Notes: a model not told the origin generated them from the letters alone. Shown: positions 55,695 to 64,000, counted from the stretch's first letter. The stretch is DNA of 64,000 bases from Melioribacteraceae bacterium (GCA_021739765.1 JAIPBD010000016.1:47455-111454), one strand, 5' to 3'. Program-made: numbers and translations.

Positions 55695-57013
55695 ACCGCC
55701 TCTCCGAATTTTTTGGTCACTTCGATTCCAATTGATTGCAGAAACTGATTTGGCAATTCACCACCGGCAAATACATAGACCAAATCATTTTCAAGAATTA
55801 GGTTATTTTCATCTCCATCTTTCTTGATAACAACTTCGGTATCAGTAATCTCTTTCACATTTGATTCGAAAAGTACCGAAAGCTCATTATTATCGATCGC
55901 ATTGTTTATCCTTTCTAGATTCCGAGGTTTTATTCTGCTAAAATTGTTTTTCCGATATGAAAGAGTAACTTCGTTTCCCTCTGATGCAAGCAACATTGCT
56001 GATTCGATTGCTGAATCGCCGCCGCCTACTACGAGTACCTTTTTCTCCTTAATTCTTTCAGGTTCCAGTAACCGATACGCTACTTTTTCATAGTTTTCGC
56101 CCGTCACACCTAATTTTCTCGGGGTTCCTCTTCTGCCGATGGCCAGCAAAACTGTTGCCGCGGAATATTTCCCCTTGTTCGTTTCGATATCAAAAATAAC
56201 TTTGCTTTTTGAAATACTGTTTACCTTTTCATTTTCCGAAATTGTAATTTGATTTTTCGAAAGAACATCTCGCCAAAGTTCGAGTAATTCTGTTTTACTC
56301 GTTTCAACCAATTTAACATTCCCGTATAAAGGCAATTCCATGGGAGAGGTCATAACTATTTTGGCTCGTGGGAAAGTAAAAACCGTTCCCCCGAGTGTGT
56401 CTTGCTCAACAGTCTTAAATTTCAGATTGTTCTTTTTTGCGGCTAACGAAGCTCCAATGCCTGCCGGTCCCGCTCCAATTATTAGCAAGTCATAATCAGC
56501 ATTATGGTTTTTAGGTATATTTGAAGTTATACTCGCAATTGCCAAAGTGCCTTGTTCAACAGCATTTTTTATCAAACCCATTCCACCGAGTTCGCCAGCG
56601 ATATAAATTCCGGAAACGTTTGTTTCGTAATTGGGTTTTACATGAGGCAATTCAACTCCGCGTTTCTCGGTTCCCATAACCAAAGTTATTGCTTCCACCG
56701 GACAAGAATGAAAACAAGCACCATGACCGACGCATTGGGAGGCGTTTATGGTTGCTCCTTTTCCTTTCATCCATCCAAGAATATCTTGCTCCGGACAAAC
56801 GGCAATGCACGCTCCGCTTCCGATACATTTGTTCATATCAATTACGGGATGCAATGAGACAGGTTCGTATAATCCGAATTCCTTGGCTTTGTTTATTTTT
56901 TCTTTTACAACCGCGGAAACGTTGTTGATTTTTTTAAAATAAAGGTATAGCACCAACGCGACAATTAAGAAAACGAATAAGTAGATTACCCAGCCTTCGA
57001 AAAGAAATGACAT
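55682..57013 (-). CDS. Membrane-anchored Fe-S / FAD-NAD(P) oxidoreductase
   Basis: The 443-residue protein has an N-terminal TM helix (about 5-26) and a two-cluster ferredoxin-like domain. A thioredoxin-reductase/YpdA-like flavin domain follows, with FAD motif IIGAGPAG near 178-185 and NAD(P) motif VVGGGDSAIESAM near 335. The Fe-S motifs are CIGSGACIAVCP (C63, C69, C73) and CVGHGACFHSCP (C94, C100, C104): the second Cys of each usual CxxCxxC is Ser or His. I recall this variant in related proteins, so it looks like a family trait. ATG 57013 follows AGAGGT, 10 bp after the membrane cytochrome gene. It could pass electrons between NAD(P)H and the heme proteins. Confidence 0.85.
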   Translation of the reverse strand: MSFLFEGWVIYLFVFLIVALVLYLYFKKINNVSAVVKEKINKAKEFGLYEPVSLHPVIDMNKCIGSGACIAVCPEQDILGWMKGKGATINASQCVGHGACFHSCPVEAITLVMGTEKRGVELPHVKPNYETNVSGIYIAGELGGMGLIKNAVEQGTLAIASITSNIPKNHNADYDLLIIGAGPAGIGASLAAKKNNLKFKTVEQDTLGGTVFTFPRAKIVMTSPMELPLYGNVKLVETSKTELLELWRDVLSKNQITISENEKVNSISKSKVIFDIETNKGKYSAATVLLAIGRRGTPRKLGVTGENYEKVAYRLLEPERIKEKKVLVVGGGDSAIESAMLLASEGNEVTLSYRKNNFSRIKPRNLERINNAIDNNELSVLFESNVKEITDTEVVIKKDGDENNLILENDLVYVFAGGELPNQFLQSIGIEVTKKFGEAVLKH

Positions 57014-57023
57014 TTTGTACCTC

Positions 57024-57899
57024 TTAGAATATCCAGGTGTAACCGAAAACGATCGAAACCCCAACATGAATTATCATAATTATCAGCATGATTAGCGCAA
57101 AAGGAAGGTGGGCAACATGCCAATAATTGAATAATTTCTGCATCAGATTCAACATTCCGATTTTTCGGCCCAATGTGTATTTTGTATTAATAAGTTTTGA
57201 TATTGACTTCTTTTCGGTACGACTAACGTTTTTAGATCCGATGTTTGCGATCATCTCTTTTTTGAACGCAACCATTTCTTTTTTATCGGCAATTATTCTT
57301 GTAAAAAAATCTTTAATCCCAATTCCACGATAGTTGCTAATTATTTTATCTAAGTTCAGCTTATTTAATAATGAATCATCGATATCGTACTTAGCACTTA
57401 AAGCTTCGCTTATTTTATTACCTTCTCCAATAAGTTGGCTTATTCCTATTTCATTTCCTTCAATTGTTCTTGGAATCTGCATGTAGATAAAACGGCCGAG
57501 GATTCCGCTTAAAAAAACTGCAACCATGCTCCAAAAACTGATCGCGACAATTCCGCCAAATTTAAATGAGGTATGAAACAGAACCAGAATTGGACCCATT
57601 GTGCATAAAAAGATGTGAAGTTCTAACCAATATTTAAGAACCCCGAGTCGATGAAAAGTTTTTACACGTTTTCTTAACATATAAATGCCGACACCAATTA
57701 CCATAAACAACGAACCGATAATTCCAAATCCATGTCCGTATAGTCCGGAGGGTTTTAGTGTTGTATGTAAATCGTGAAAAACACGTTCAGATAATGGTTG
57801 GGAGTAGTAGGAATATCCCGCGTATGTTATATAAAGAAGAGTTGCAGCGATTATGATTGCGTAAAATGCAATAACGAAATTATGGATTAGTCCTTTCAT
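57024..57899 (-). CDS. b-type-cytochrome-like integral membrane protein
   Basis: The 291-residue protein has about five TM segments (7-29, 55-76, 88-110, 115-138, 262-288) and a cytoplasmic domain (about 140-258). Histidines sit in or near helices at H56, H95, H109, H261, H264 and H278, which could ligate one or two b hemes as in ferric-reductase, cytochrome b561 or NarI-like proteins. I cannot assign a precise family. It heads the cytochrome gene set, 150 bp downstream of the kinase-receiver gene. A quinol or flavoprotein to periplasm electron entry role is inference from context. Confidence 0.7.
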   Translation of the reverse strand: MKGLIHNFVIAFYAIIIAATLLYITYAGYSYYSQPLSERVFHDLHTTLKPSGLYGHGFGIIGSLFMVIGVGIYMLRKRVKTFHRLGVLKYWLELHIFLCTMGPILVLFHTSFKFGGIVAISFWSMVAVFLSGILGRFIYMQIPRTIEGNEIGISQLIGEGNKISEALSAKYDIDDSLLNKLNLDKIISNYRGIGIKDFFTRIIADKKEMVAFKKEMIANIGSKNVSRTEKKSISKLINTKYTLGRKIGMLNLMQKLFNYWHVAHLPFALIMLIIMIIHVGVSIVFGYTWIF

Positions 57900-58047
57900 T
57901 TCAATTTTTATTCATCCATTGTTATATAGATATAAAAATAAATTTAGGGTGAAAGACTATTCTTAAAATTTCCTTAAAAGACCGGCTTTGTTTTTGGAAG
58001 TGACTTGAATCAAAGTGAACAAATATTGGTCTTGCAATGGTTTATAG

Positions 58048-59079
58048 TTAAGACTTGTTTTGTATTATTTCCATTAATTCTTCCGTTCTAAACGGTTTCT
58101 TGATAAGATGAAAATCAAGATTTGCTTCGCTTTCGAACTCCTCAGTGCTCGCGCCTGTCATCAAAATAATTGGAATTTTAATCTTATTTTCTCGAATTTC
58201 TTTGATTAATGTAATACCGTTTTTCCCCGGCATTTTATTATCAAGTATCAGCAAAGAGTAATTTTTTGAGGAATATAATTTTTCAAGAATTTTGCTGCCA
58301 TCGGATACCGAATCGATTTCAAATCCGTAATCAAAAAATGTATCGGTTAATAATGAATTGAGCGTGGGATCATCCTCGGCAAGTAATATTTTTTTATCCG
58401 ATGCAGCTCGAATTTTGGAATCATTTAAAGTAAAAATGATTGTAAAAGTTGTACCAACATTTTTAACGCTTTTGCAAGATAATTCGGCTCTGTGTTTTTT
58501 AAGTATCTCTCTGGAATGACTGAGACCAAGACCCGAATTACCAGAAACGGATTTTGTGGTAAATCCGGTTTTGAATATATTTTTAATTTCAGATTCGGAT
58601 ATTCCAACGCCGGTATCTGTTATTTCCAGCATTGTTTCACCTTCACGGGGGGAAGAAATTTTTACAATTATTCTCCCACTATTTTCAATCGATTCCACAG
58701 CGTTAAGTATTAAATTATGAACAACACGCCTTATTTGGAAATCATCAACATTAACGACGGATGAATTTTCGGCGGCGACAAACTTAAAATCTATATTCTT
58801 TTTTGTTACTAAACGGAATTCCGAAAGAACCCCTTTGCATATTTGATCAAGCGAAGTTGGTTTGAGGTTTAAGTCTGAAGGATGTAAAATGTTTTCTAAT
58901 AATCTGGCAGATGTAAGGGAATTTGAGATAATTATTTCGATGTAATCATTTAAATTTTTTGAATCGCTTCGAATAAATTCAGCACTTTTAAGAATATTTG
59001 ATAAAAGATTATTTACATCGTGAATAATACTTTTAGCGTTACTATTAAATTTGTCCTCATTCATACTGCGATAAATCAT
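58048..59079 (-). CDS. Soluble hybrid histidine kinase with C-terminal receiver
   Basis: The 343-residue protein has a HisKA-like helix with H20 in SIIHDVNNLLSNIL and no sensor domain before it. A HATPase domain follows (NLILNAVESIE near 124-134, DTGVGISESEI, GNSGLGLSHSREIL), then a receiver (about 225-340) with D281-region acceptor LLILDNKMPGKNG and K near 327. It starts at ATG 59079 or ATG 59064; both overlap the upstream NtrC-type gene. With no input domain it must take its signal from a partner or from its receiver. It probably acts with the adjacent activator on nearby genes such as the cytochrome set. Confidence 0.88.
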   Translation of the reverse strand: MIYRSMNEDKFNSNAKSIIHDVNNLLSNILKSAEFIRSDSKNLNDYIEIIISNSLTSARLLENILHPSDLNLKPTSLDQICKGVLSEFRLVTKKNIDFKFVAAENSSVVNVDDFQIRRVVHNLILNAVESIENSGRIIVKISSPREGETMLEITDTGVGISESEIKNIFKTGFTTKSVSGNSGLGLSHSREILKKHRAELSCKSVKNVGTTFTIIFTLNDSKIRAASDKKILLAEDDPTLNSLLTDTFFDYGFEIDSVSDGSKILEKLYSSKNYSLLILDNKMPGKNGITLIKEIRENKIKIPIILMTGASTEEFESEANLDFHLIKKPFRTEELMEIIQNKS

Positions 59080-60436
59080 ACTTTTTAATTTTTGAATAGA
59101 GCGTTTTTTGGCTTACGCCTAATGCTCTTGCCGAATTTTCACGATTCCATTCAAATTGATCCAATACTTTTTTGTAGTGAATTCTTTCGATATCCTCAAT
59201 TTTTACAATGTTGGATGGAATGTAACTTTCAGTCTGACTTGAAGTTTGAATACTTATTGGTGTATTTGGCAAGTTCAAATTTTCAACTTCAATTGTATCT
59301 GAATTACTGAATATAATTGCCCTCTCTATTATATGCTGCAACTCCCTAATATTTCCCGGATAATCGTAGGAAATTAAAACCTCTTTTGATTGGCCGGATA
59401 ATTTTTTTGGTGATCGAACAGGTGATTTCTTTTTTAGAAAATATTCAGCGAGCAAAGGAATATCCTCTCTTCTTTCCCTGAGTGGAGGCAAGGTAAGTGT
59501 TATAACATTTAATCTATAAAGCAAATCACGCCTAAATGTGTTTGCTTGAACTTCATCTTCAAGATTCCGATTTGTGGCGGCAATAATTCTTACATTTGAC
59601 CTGAGATTTTGAATTCCACCAACCCGTCTAAATTCTCCTTTTTCCAAAAATCTCAATAATTTCGGTTGAATTGTGAGACTCAGTTCACCGATTTCATCCA
59701 AAAATAATGAACCATCATTCGCGATTTCTACCAATCCTTGCTTACCCGATTTTGCGTCGGTGAAAGCCCCTTTCTCGTGTCCAAAAAGCTCGCTTTCAAT
59801 CAATTGATCAGGAAGTGAAGCGCAGTTAACAGTGATAAACGGTTTCGGTTTTCTACCGGAATGGTTATGAATAAACTCGGCGAATAATTCCTTTCCGGTT
59901 CCCGTCTCACCTTGAATCAAAATATTAGAATCAGCTGCCGCGGCTCTGATTCCGAGATTAAGCAATCCTTTTAATGCTTTACTTTCACCGATCATATCTC
60001 CCGGATTTATCTGCTCAACTTTCGATTGCAGAATCGCGTTTCGAACCATCAGTTCACGATGTTTCACCGCTCGTTCGATAATTACCATGAGCTGGTCATA
60101 CTCGTATGGTTTTGTGACAAAATCGTAAGCTCCGAGTTTCATACAATCAACCGCGGTTCGAATATCGGTTTTCCCCGTCAGCACAATAACCTGAAGCGAC
60201 GGTTTGTTTTCGCGGACGTACTTAAGAACATCCTCGCCTTGAATCCGACGCATTTCAAGATCTAACAGAATAATGTCGTAAGGTTTGTTTTTAATACTCT
60301 CAATCGCTTCCGAGCCATCTAAAACAGTTTCAACATTATACCCGTCGTGACTCAGTTCGTCCTGTAAAAGATCACAAAGCACTTTGTCATCATCAGCGAT
60401 TAATATTTTCGCACGGTCGTTTTTAAAGAAATTCAT
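59057..60436 (-). CDS. NtrC-family sigma-54 response regulator
   Basis: The 459-residue activator has a receiver with D15-D17 and phospho-acceptor D59. The AAA+ domain has Walker A GETGTGKE near 176-183, sigma-54 loop GAFTDA (usual GAFTGA), Walker B GSLFLDEIGEL and GNIRELQHIIERAIIF. A Fis-type helix-turn-helix (NSARALGVSQKTLYSKIKKY) closes it. It is overlapped by the kinase-receiver gene downstream. No clear -24/-12 element was found in front of the cytochrome genes, so its targets are unproven. Confidence 0.92.
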   Translation of the reverse strand: MNFFKNDRAKILIADDDKVLCDLLQDELSHDGYNVETVLDGSEAIESIKNKPYDIILLDLEMRRIQGEDVLKYVRENKPSLQVIVLTGKTDIRTAVDCMKLGAYDFVTKPYEYDQLMVIIERAVKHRELMVRNAILQSKVEQINPGDMIGESKALKGLLNLGIRAAAADSNILIQGETGTGKELFAEFIHNHSGRKPKPFITVNCASLPDQLIESELFGHEKGAFTDAKSGKQGLVEIANDGSLFLDEIGELSLTIQPKLLRFLEKGEFRRVGGIQNLRSNVRIIAATNRNLEDEVQANTFRRDLLYRLNVITLTLPPLRERREDIPLLAEYFLKKKSPVRSPKKLSGQSKEVLISYDYPGNIRELQHIIERAIIFSNSDTIEVENLNLPNTPISIQTSSQTESYIPSNIVKIEDIERIHYKKVLDQFEWNRENSARALGVSQKTLYSKIKKYDLSQYE

Positions 60437-60584
60437 CTATAAAAATACCTATTTATTGTGAATATTGTCGTTTTCAGATTTCAATCTACCAATTAACCAG
60501 AATTTGTTTGGAATCTCTAACCAATTTTTGATTCAGAGATAAAAATGATAATTTTCTTTTCCATTTATTATTGATCGGGAATTA

Positions 60585-61502
60585 ATGTTACGCAACTCTC
60601 TGCCTTCCGGACTTTTTGTCGGTTTGGCAACACTCGATATATTTTATCAGGTCGATGAATTTTTAGAGCGAAATAAAAAAGCTTTTGCTAATCACTCATT
60701 GGTAACTTCCGGCGGACCTGCGACAAACGCTGCGATCACTTTTAAATATTTAGGTGGAAAAGCAACTTTATTAACCGCGCTCGGAACAAGTGAAACCGCG
60801 AGAATAATTAAAAATGATATCCGGCAACTTGGTGTGGAAGTTATTGATGTTTTGAATTCGGATCAATCCGAACCGGTGGTCGCGAGTATAATATCATCAT
60901 CTTCGAACGGCGATAGAACTGTTCTAACCACCCGGTTAAATGGATTGGGAAAGGTTGAACAATCATTTTTCGAAAATGTGGGAGATTACGATTTTGTCCT
61001 ATTAGACGGATATTTCCCGGAATTATACCTGCCGGCTTCGGAGAGAGCAAAAATCAATAAAATTCCCGTTATTTTGGATGGCGGAAGCTGGAAACCGAAT
61101 CTGGAAAAAGTTTTATGGAATTGTGATTATGCTCTTGTTTCCGCTAATTTTCACCCCCCATCAACTTCAAATTCGGACGATGTATTTGAATTTATCAGGA
61201 GTCATGAAATTATTTTCTCGGCAATTACACATGGCGGGAATAAAATTCAAATGGAGGAAAGAGGTCTAAAGAATTTCGTATTTCCGCCCAAGATTAAAGC
61301 AATTGATACATTAGGCGCGGGCGATATTTTTCATGGCGCTTTTGCTTATTATTTCGCTTTAGGAAATAATTTTTCTGAATCCATCAAATTAGCGTCTTCA
61401 GTTGCCGCTTTCTCTTGCCGAACTTTTGGTACGCGCGAGTGGATGGAAACTCCCTGGAACAATCAAAAAGAAACAATTTTATCAAACAATTTTGGTGAAT
61501 AA
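60585..61502 (+). CDS. PfkB-family sugar/nucleoside kinase
   Basis: The 305-residue ribokinase-fold enzyme has N-terminal substrate motif VTSGGPATNAAITFKYLGG (about 40-58) and C-terminal signature DTLGAGDIFHGAF (about 243-255) with the catalytic Asp near 249 in GAGD. PfkB kinases phosphorylate sugars or nucleosides with ATP. The substrate cannot be named from sequence. It is 5 bp upstream of the membrane-protein gene, and the three genes 60585-63494 look like one operon. Confidence 0.9.
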   Translation: MLRNSLPSGLFVGLATLDIFYQVDEFLERNKKAFANHSLVTSGGPATNAAITFKYLGGKATLLTALGTSETARIIKNDIRQLGVEVIDVLNSDQSEPVVASIISSSSNGDRTVLTTRLNGLGKVEQSFFENVGDYDFVLLDGYFPELYLPASERAKINKIPVILDGGSWKPNLEKVLWNCDYALVSANFHPPSTSNSDDVFEFIRSHEIIFSAITHGGNKIQMEERGLKNFVFPPKIKAIDTLGAGDIFHGAFAYYFALGNNFSESIKLASSVAAFSCRTFGTREWMETPWNNQKETILSNNFGE

Positions 61503-61507
61503 GAATA

Positions 61508-62335
61508 ATGAAAAAATCAATTTTACTTTGGGTTATCGCTTTTTTAATTACCGCCGGAACAGCTGTTTATCAACGAATGACCGGACCAACGTACCCGATT
61601 AGCGGGGAAGTTGTGTTCAAAGCGAAAAAAATCCCTTATAAATTTTTAAGGACAGAAGAAGTTGGAACAGATCTTGAGGTCAGCATCGAAACAAATGACA
61701 GGAACATCGAAGGAATTATTTTCTGGAAGCGTTTCAAAACTGATGATAATTGGACACAAACCCGGATGAACTATGAGAATGGCGAAATTATTGGCTATTT
61801 GCCAACTCAGCCGGCTGCCGGAAAACTCGAATATCATGTGAAATTATATTTTGTTCGAGAGCAATTAAAAGTGCCCGAAGAAGAAAATGTTGTCGCGAGG
61901 TATAAGGGCGCTGTTCCGATTGGCGTTATTATTCCCCATGTATTTTTTATGTTTACTGCGATGCTGCTCTCCACACGTACACTTTTAGAAGCCTTAACGA
62001 AAAATGCAAAGCTGTACAAATTAACGCTTTGGACAATCGGATTTCTCTTTATCGGCGGATTAATTCTCGGACCGATTGTTCAAAAATATGCTTTCGATGC
62101 TTATTGGACGGGATTTCCCTTTGGTTACGATCTCACAGACAATAAAACTTTGATCGCGTTTATAGCTTGGGGCGCCGCTTTCTTTCTTTCACAAAAAGGG
62201 AGGAAAAAACTTTGGATAATTATTGCGGCGGTGATAATGTTTGTAATATTTTTAATTCCACACAGTATGATGGGCTCCGAATTAGATTACAACAAGTTGG
62301 ATCAACAACAATCGACAAATCAAATCGTGGAATAA
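61508..62335 (+). CDS. Hypothetical membrane protein with N-terminal extracytoplasmic domain
   Basis: The 275-residue protein has an N-terminal membrane anchor (about 4-20) and a beta-rich extracytoplasmic domain (about 30-130, including an FWKRFKTDDNW segment). Four membrane helices follow (about 135-155, 172-192, 210-232, 238-256) and a short polar tail (DQQQSTNQ). I do not recognise a named family. Its close coupling to a PfkB kinase (5 bp) and an aminotransferase-fold gene (4 bp) gives no clear function. Confidence 0.75.
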   Translation: MKKSILLWVIAFLITAGTAVYQRMTGPTYPISGEVVFKAKKIPYKFLRTEEVGTDLEVSIETNDRNIEGIIFWKRFKTDDNWTQTRMNYENGEIIGYLPTQPAAGKLEYHVKLYFVREQLKVPEEENVVARYKGAVPIGVIIPHVFFMFTAMLLSTRTLLEALTKNAKLYKLTLWTIGFLFIGGLILGPIVQKYAFDAYWTGFPFGYDLTDNKTLIAFIAWGAAFFLSQKGRKKLWIIIAAVIMFVIFLIPHSMMGSELDYNKLDQQQSTNQIVE

Positions 62336-62339
62336 TTCA

Positions 62340-63494
62340 GTGCAGAATAATTCAATAATTAAAGGAAATATCGAATCTGTACGAAAAATATTCCCGCACA
62401 TCCGGAAAGGGAAGATTTATTTCAATCATGCGGCAATAGGTCCGTTATCAAAACTTGTTGTTAATGATTTGGAAAAGTATCTCTCTGAGAGAAGTTTTGG
62501 TACTATAAAAAATTATGATCATTATTTAAAAATTGCTTCAGAGCTAAAATCGAGATTAGCTCATGTATTTAATACCGATCCTAAAAGATTTGCGCTTGTT
62601 GAGAATGTAGCTTTTGGTATGAACACTCTGGCAAATGGATTGAATTGGAATGTTGGCGATCATATCATCCTAAACGACCTTGAATTTCCTTCCAATGTTT
62701 ATCCATTCCTAAATCTCAAAAATCAAGGTGTTAATATTGAATTGGTAAAATCGACAGACGGGAAAGTATCGGTTCAATCGATTGAAGAAAAAATAACTGA
62801 TCGAACAAAATTGATTAGCATCTCGGCGGTTCAATTTCTAACCGGTTATCGAGCGGATTTGCAAAAAATCGGTGAGGTCTGTAAACGAAATAATATCGTT
62901 TTTGCTGTTGATTCAATACAAGCAGCAGGAGCTGTTAATATTGATATCCCAAAATGTAATATAGATTTCCTCACCGGTGGAAGTCAAAAGTGGCTAATGG
63001 GATTGCAAGGAGCTTCTTTTTTTTATATCTCCGAGGAGCTTCAAAGTAAAATGGAGCAAAAATTTGTTGGCTGGAATTCGTATAAATCAGCTTGGGAATT
63101 AATAAATTATGATGAAGTCTTAAAGCCGGATGCTGAGCGATTTCAAAACGGGACATTAAATGTGATCGGGTTTACTGCTTTTAACAGCTCACTCAGCATG
63201 TTTTTAGAGTTTGGTTTAGACAACATCGAAAAAATAATTCTAAACAATACAGACTATTTTATAAAAACGTTTAACGGGATTGGCATTTCACCTTTGTTGA
63301 ATGGAGTCGATCAGAAAAATTTGTCGGGGATAATATCTGTGAGAATTAATAATGCCGATCAGATTAAATCGGCACTTGAAAAGCAAAACATATTTGTTGA
63401 AGTAAGAGAAGGATTGCTGAGAATATCACCCCATTTTTACAATACAAGAGATGAAATTGATAGAGTAATTAAAGAGATCGCCGCTCTGGTTTAA
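62340..63494 (+). CDS. Class V aminotransferase-fold PLP enzyme
   Basis: The 384-residue fold-type I PLP enzyme is of the NifS/CsdA/isopenicillin-N-epimerase group. It opens with IYFNHAAIGPLSKLV near 23-37. FALVENVAFGMNTLANGL binds the PLP phosphate, the Asp in FAVDSIQAAG is near 200, and the Schiff-base lysine is K217 in GGSQKWLMG. No conserved Cys loop of a cysteine desulfurase is evident, so a lyase or transaminase role is equally possible. Translation starts at GTG 62340, 4 bp after the membrane-protein stop. Confidence 0.88.
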   Translation: MQNNSIIKGNIESVRKIFPHIRKGKIYFNHAAIGPLSKLVVNDLEKYLSERSFGTIKNYDHYLKIASELKSRLAHVFNTDPKRFALVENVAFGMNTLANGLNWNVGDHIILNDLEFPSNVYPFLNLKNQGVNIELVKSTDGKVSVQSIEEKITDRTKLISISAVQFLTGYRADLQKIGEVCKRNNIVFAVDSIQAAGAVNIDIPKCNIDFLTGGSQKWLMGLQGASFFYISEELQSKMEQKFVGWNSYKSAWELINYDEVLKPDAERFQNGTLNVIGFTAFNSSLSMFLEFGLDNIEKIILNNTDYFIKTFNGIGISPLLNGVDQKNLSGIISVRINNADQIKSALEKQNIFVEVREGLLRISPHFYNTRDEIDRVIKEIAALV

Positions 63495-63575
63495 GCTGCG
63501 AATTCTTTTGTTTTTGAAAATATATTTTTTGCGAACATCCATCATTCCTCTACAATAAAAATGATAACTGAAGTC

Positions 63576-63804
63576 TTGACAGCCGAGGAAAGAATATTTC
63601 TACTTTAACGCAGAGGGCAAAAACCACTTTTTGCCCTTGAAGGCAGAAGAATATAAATACTCTAGTGCAAGGAATTATGTAAATCAAGATCATAGATTAA
63701 TAGATGTTGAGACTTGGTGGGGAGGAGTTGAGATTAAGTGGTAGCTAACCTTGGGTGTGTGCCGAGTTCATGTGTCAAAGCATGGGCTTTGACAGCCGAG
63801 GAAA
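63576..63804. repeat. 16-bp direct repeat pair
   Basis: TTGACAGCCGAGGAAA occurs at 63576-63591 and again at 63789-63804, 213 bp apart, both followed by AGA/AAGAT-like sequence. Nothing between them codes for a recognisable protein. Confidence 0.7.
63615..63636. terminator. Hairpin downstream of the PfkB/aminotransferase operon
   Basis: GGGCAAAAA and TTTTTGCCC pair perfectly around CCAC, about 120 bp after the aminotransferase stop. The distance and the lack of a trailing T run make termination uncertain; it may belong to the repeat region. Confidence 0.4.
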
Positions 63805-64000
63805 AGATTACGCGAAGAGCGCGGAGGTGAATTTATGCTTCCAATTATCAGAGCTTAATTAAAGAGACTGTAAAATATTTTGTGTAAATGGAAAAAGTTA
63901 TATTGAGTCATTAAACCTGTCCTCAAAATAAATTGAAAAATTGGAAAGAACAAGTGCCCAATTTCTAATCGGCATAGTCCATTTTTTTGATAAATCCCTA

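Larger units (their letters stand above)
63495..64000. other. Non-coding region with short repeats at the window end
   Basis: About 500 bp with no credible gene follow the aminotransferase gene. The region holds a 16-bp direct repeat, a hairpin (63615-63636) and patches such as CGCGAAGAGCGCGG that look like degenerate dispersed intergenic repeats. A gene could begin beyond the window edge. Confidence 0.6.

Noticed and set aside
60437-60584. CTGGTTAATTGGTAGA on the minus strand as a -24/-12 promoter for the NtrC-type gene
   Set aside because: Only the GG and a G at -12 match, and nothing else supports it; AT-rich sequence gives such matches by chance.
1-64000. CRISPR arrays, tRNA or rRNA genes, IS transposases
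   Set aside because: No regularly spaced identical repeats, cloverleaf-like sequence with CCA-type end, or transposase motif was found by reading the intergenic regions and translated frames.

Overview
The window is about 64 kb of compact, AT-rich bacterial chromosome with a Gram-negative envelope (signal peptides, outer-membrane beta-barrels, TolC- and HlyD-type export proteins). Large FtsX-type ABC permeases, sigma-54 activators, multiheme cytochromes, a four-helix-bundle (23S-IVS-type) protein and frequent TTG/GTG starts suggest a Bacteroidota-related lineage, most likely Ignavibacteria or a neighbour. That placement is inferred from gene content, not from a marker gene. No rRNA, tRNA or CRISPR was seen.

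Layout. 0-12 kb holds housekeeping and accessory genes: the 3' end of an NDH-2-like gene, a PAS histidine kinase, a small membrane protein, a DUF2805 gene broken by one TGA, DUF427 and SDR/DUF2867 genes, RDD and XAT-type acetyltransferase genes, bipA, DUF2237, an outer-membrane porin and a two-subunit sodium symporter. 12-20 kb holds a Na/Pi cotransporter, a pirin, a 1085-residue beta-propeller/amidohydrolase and a sulfatase. 19.8-41.1 kb is an efflux-type locus: an NtrC-type regulator and its kinase diverge from an HlyD adaptor, two MacB/LolD-type ATPases and six consecutive FtsX/MacB permeases of about 800 residues. Between the two ATPase genes sits a broken four-helix-bundle gene flanked by inverted repeats. 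Two of the permease genes are preceded by matching 36-bp dyads about 82 bp upstream of -24/-12 (sigma-54) promoter-like sequences; a half-site of the same motif precedes the adaptor gene.

41.9-60.4 kb is one long minus-strand block. In transcription order it encodes an NtrC-type activator, a kinase-receiver hybrid, a b-type-cytochrome-like membrane protein, a membrane-anchored Fe-S/FAD oxidoreductase, a 20-heme c-type cytochrome, a 37-heme c-type cytochrome with internal repeats, an outer-membrane beta-barrel protein, an OmpR/HK pair, and a CzcCBA-type heavy-metal RND pump. The five genes at 49.7-57.9 kb overlap or nearly touch. They read as a trans-envelope electron conduit with 57 predicted c-type hemes and are the strongest candidate for an undescribed system here. 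60.6-63.5 kb holds a PfkB kinase, a membrane protein and a class V aminotransferase-fold enzyme, followed by 0.5 kb of non-coding sequence with repeats.
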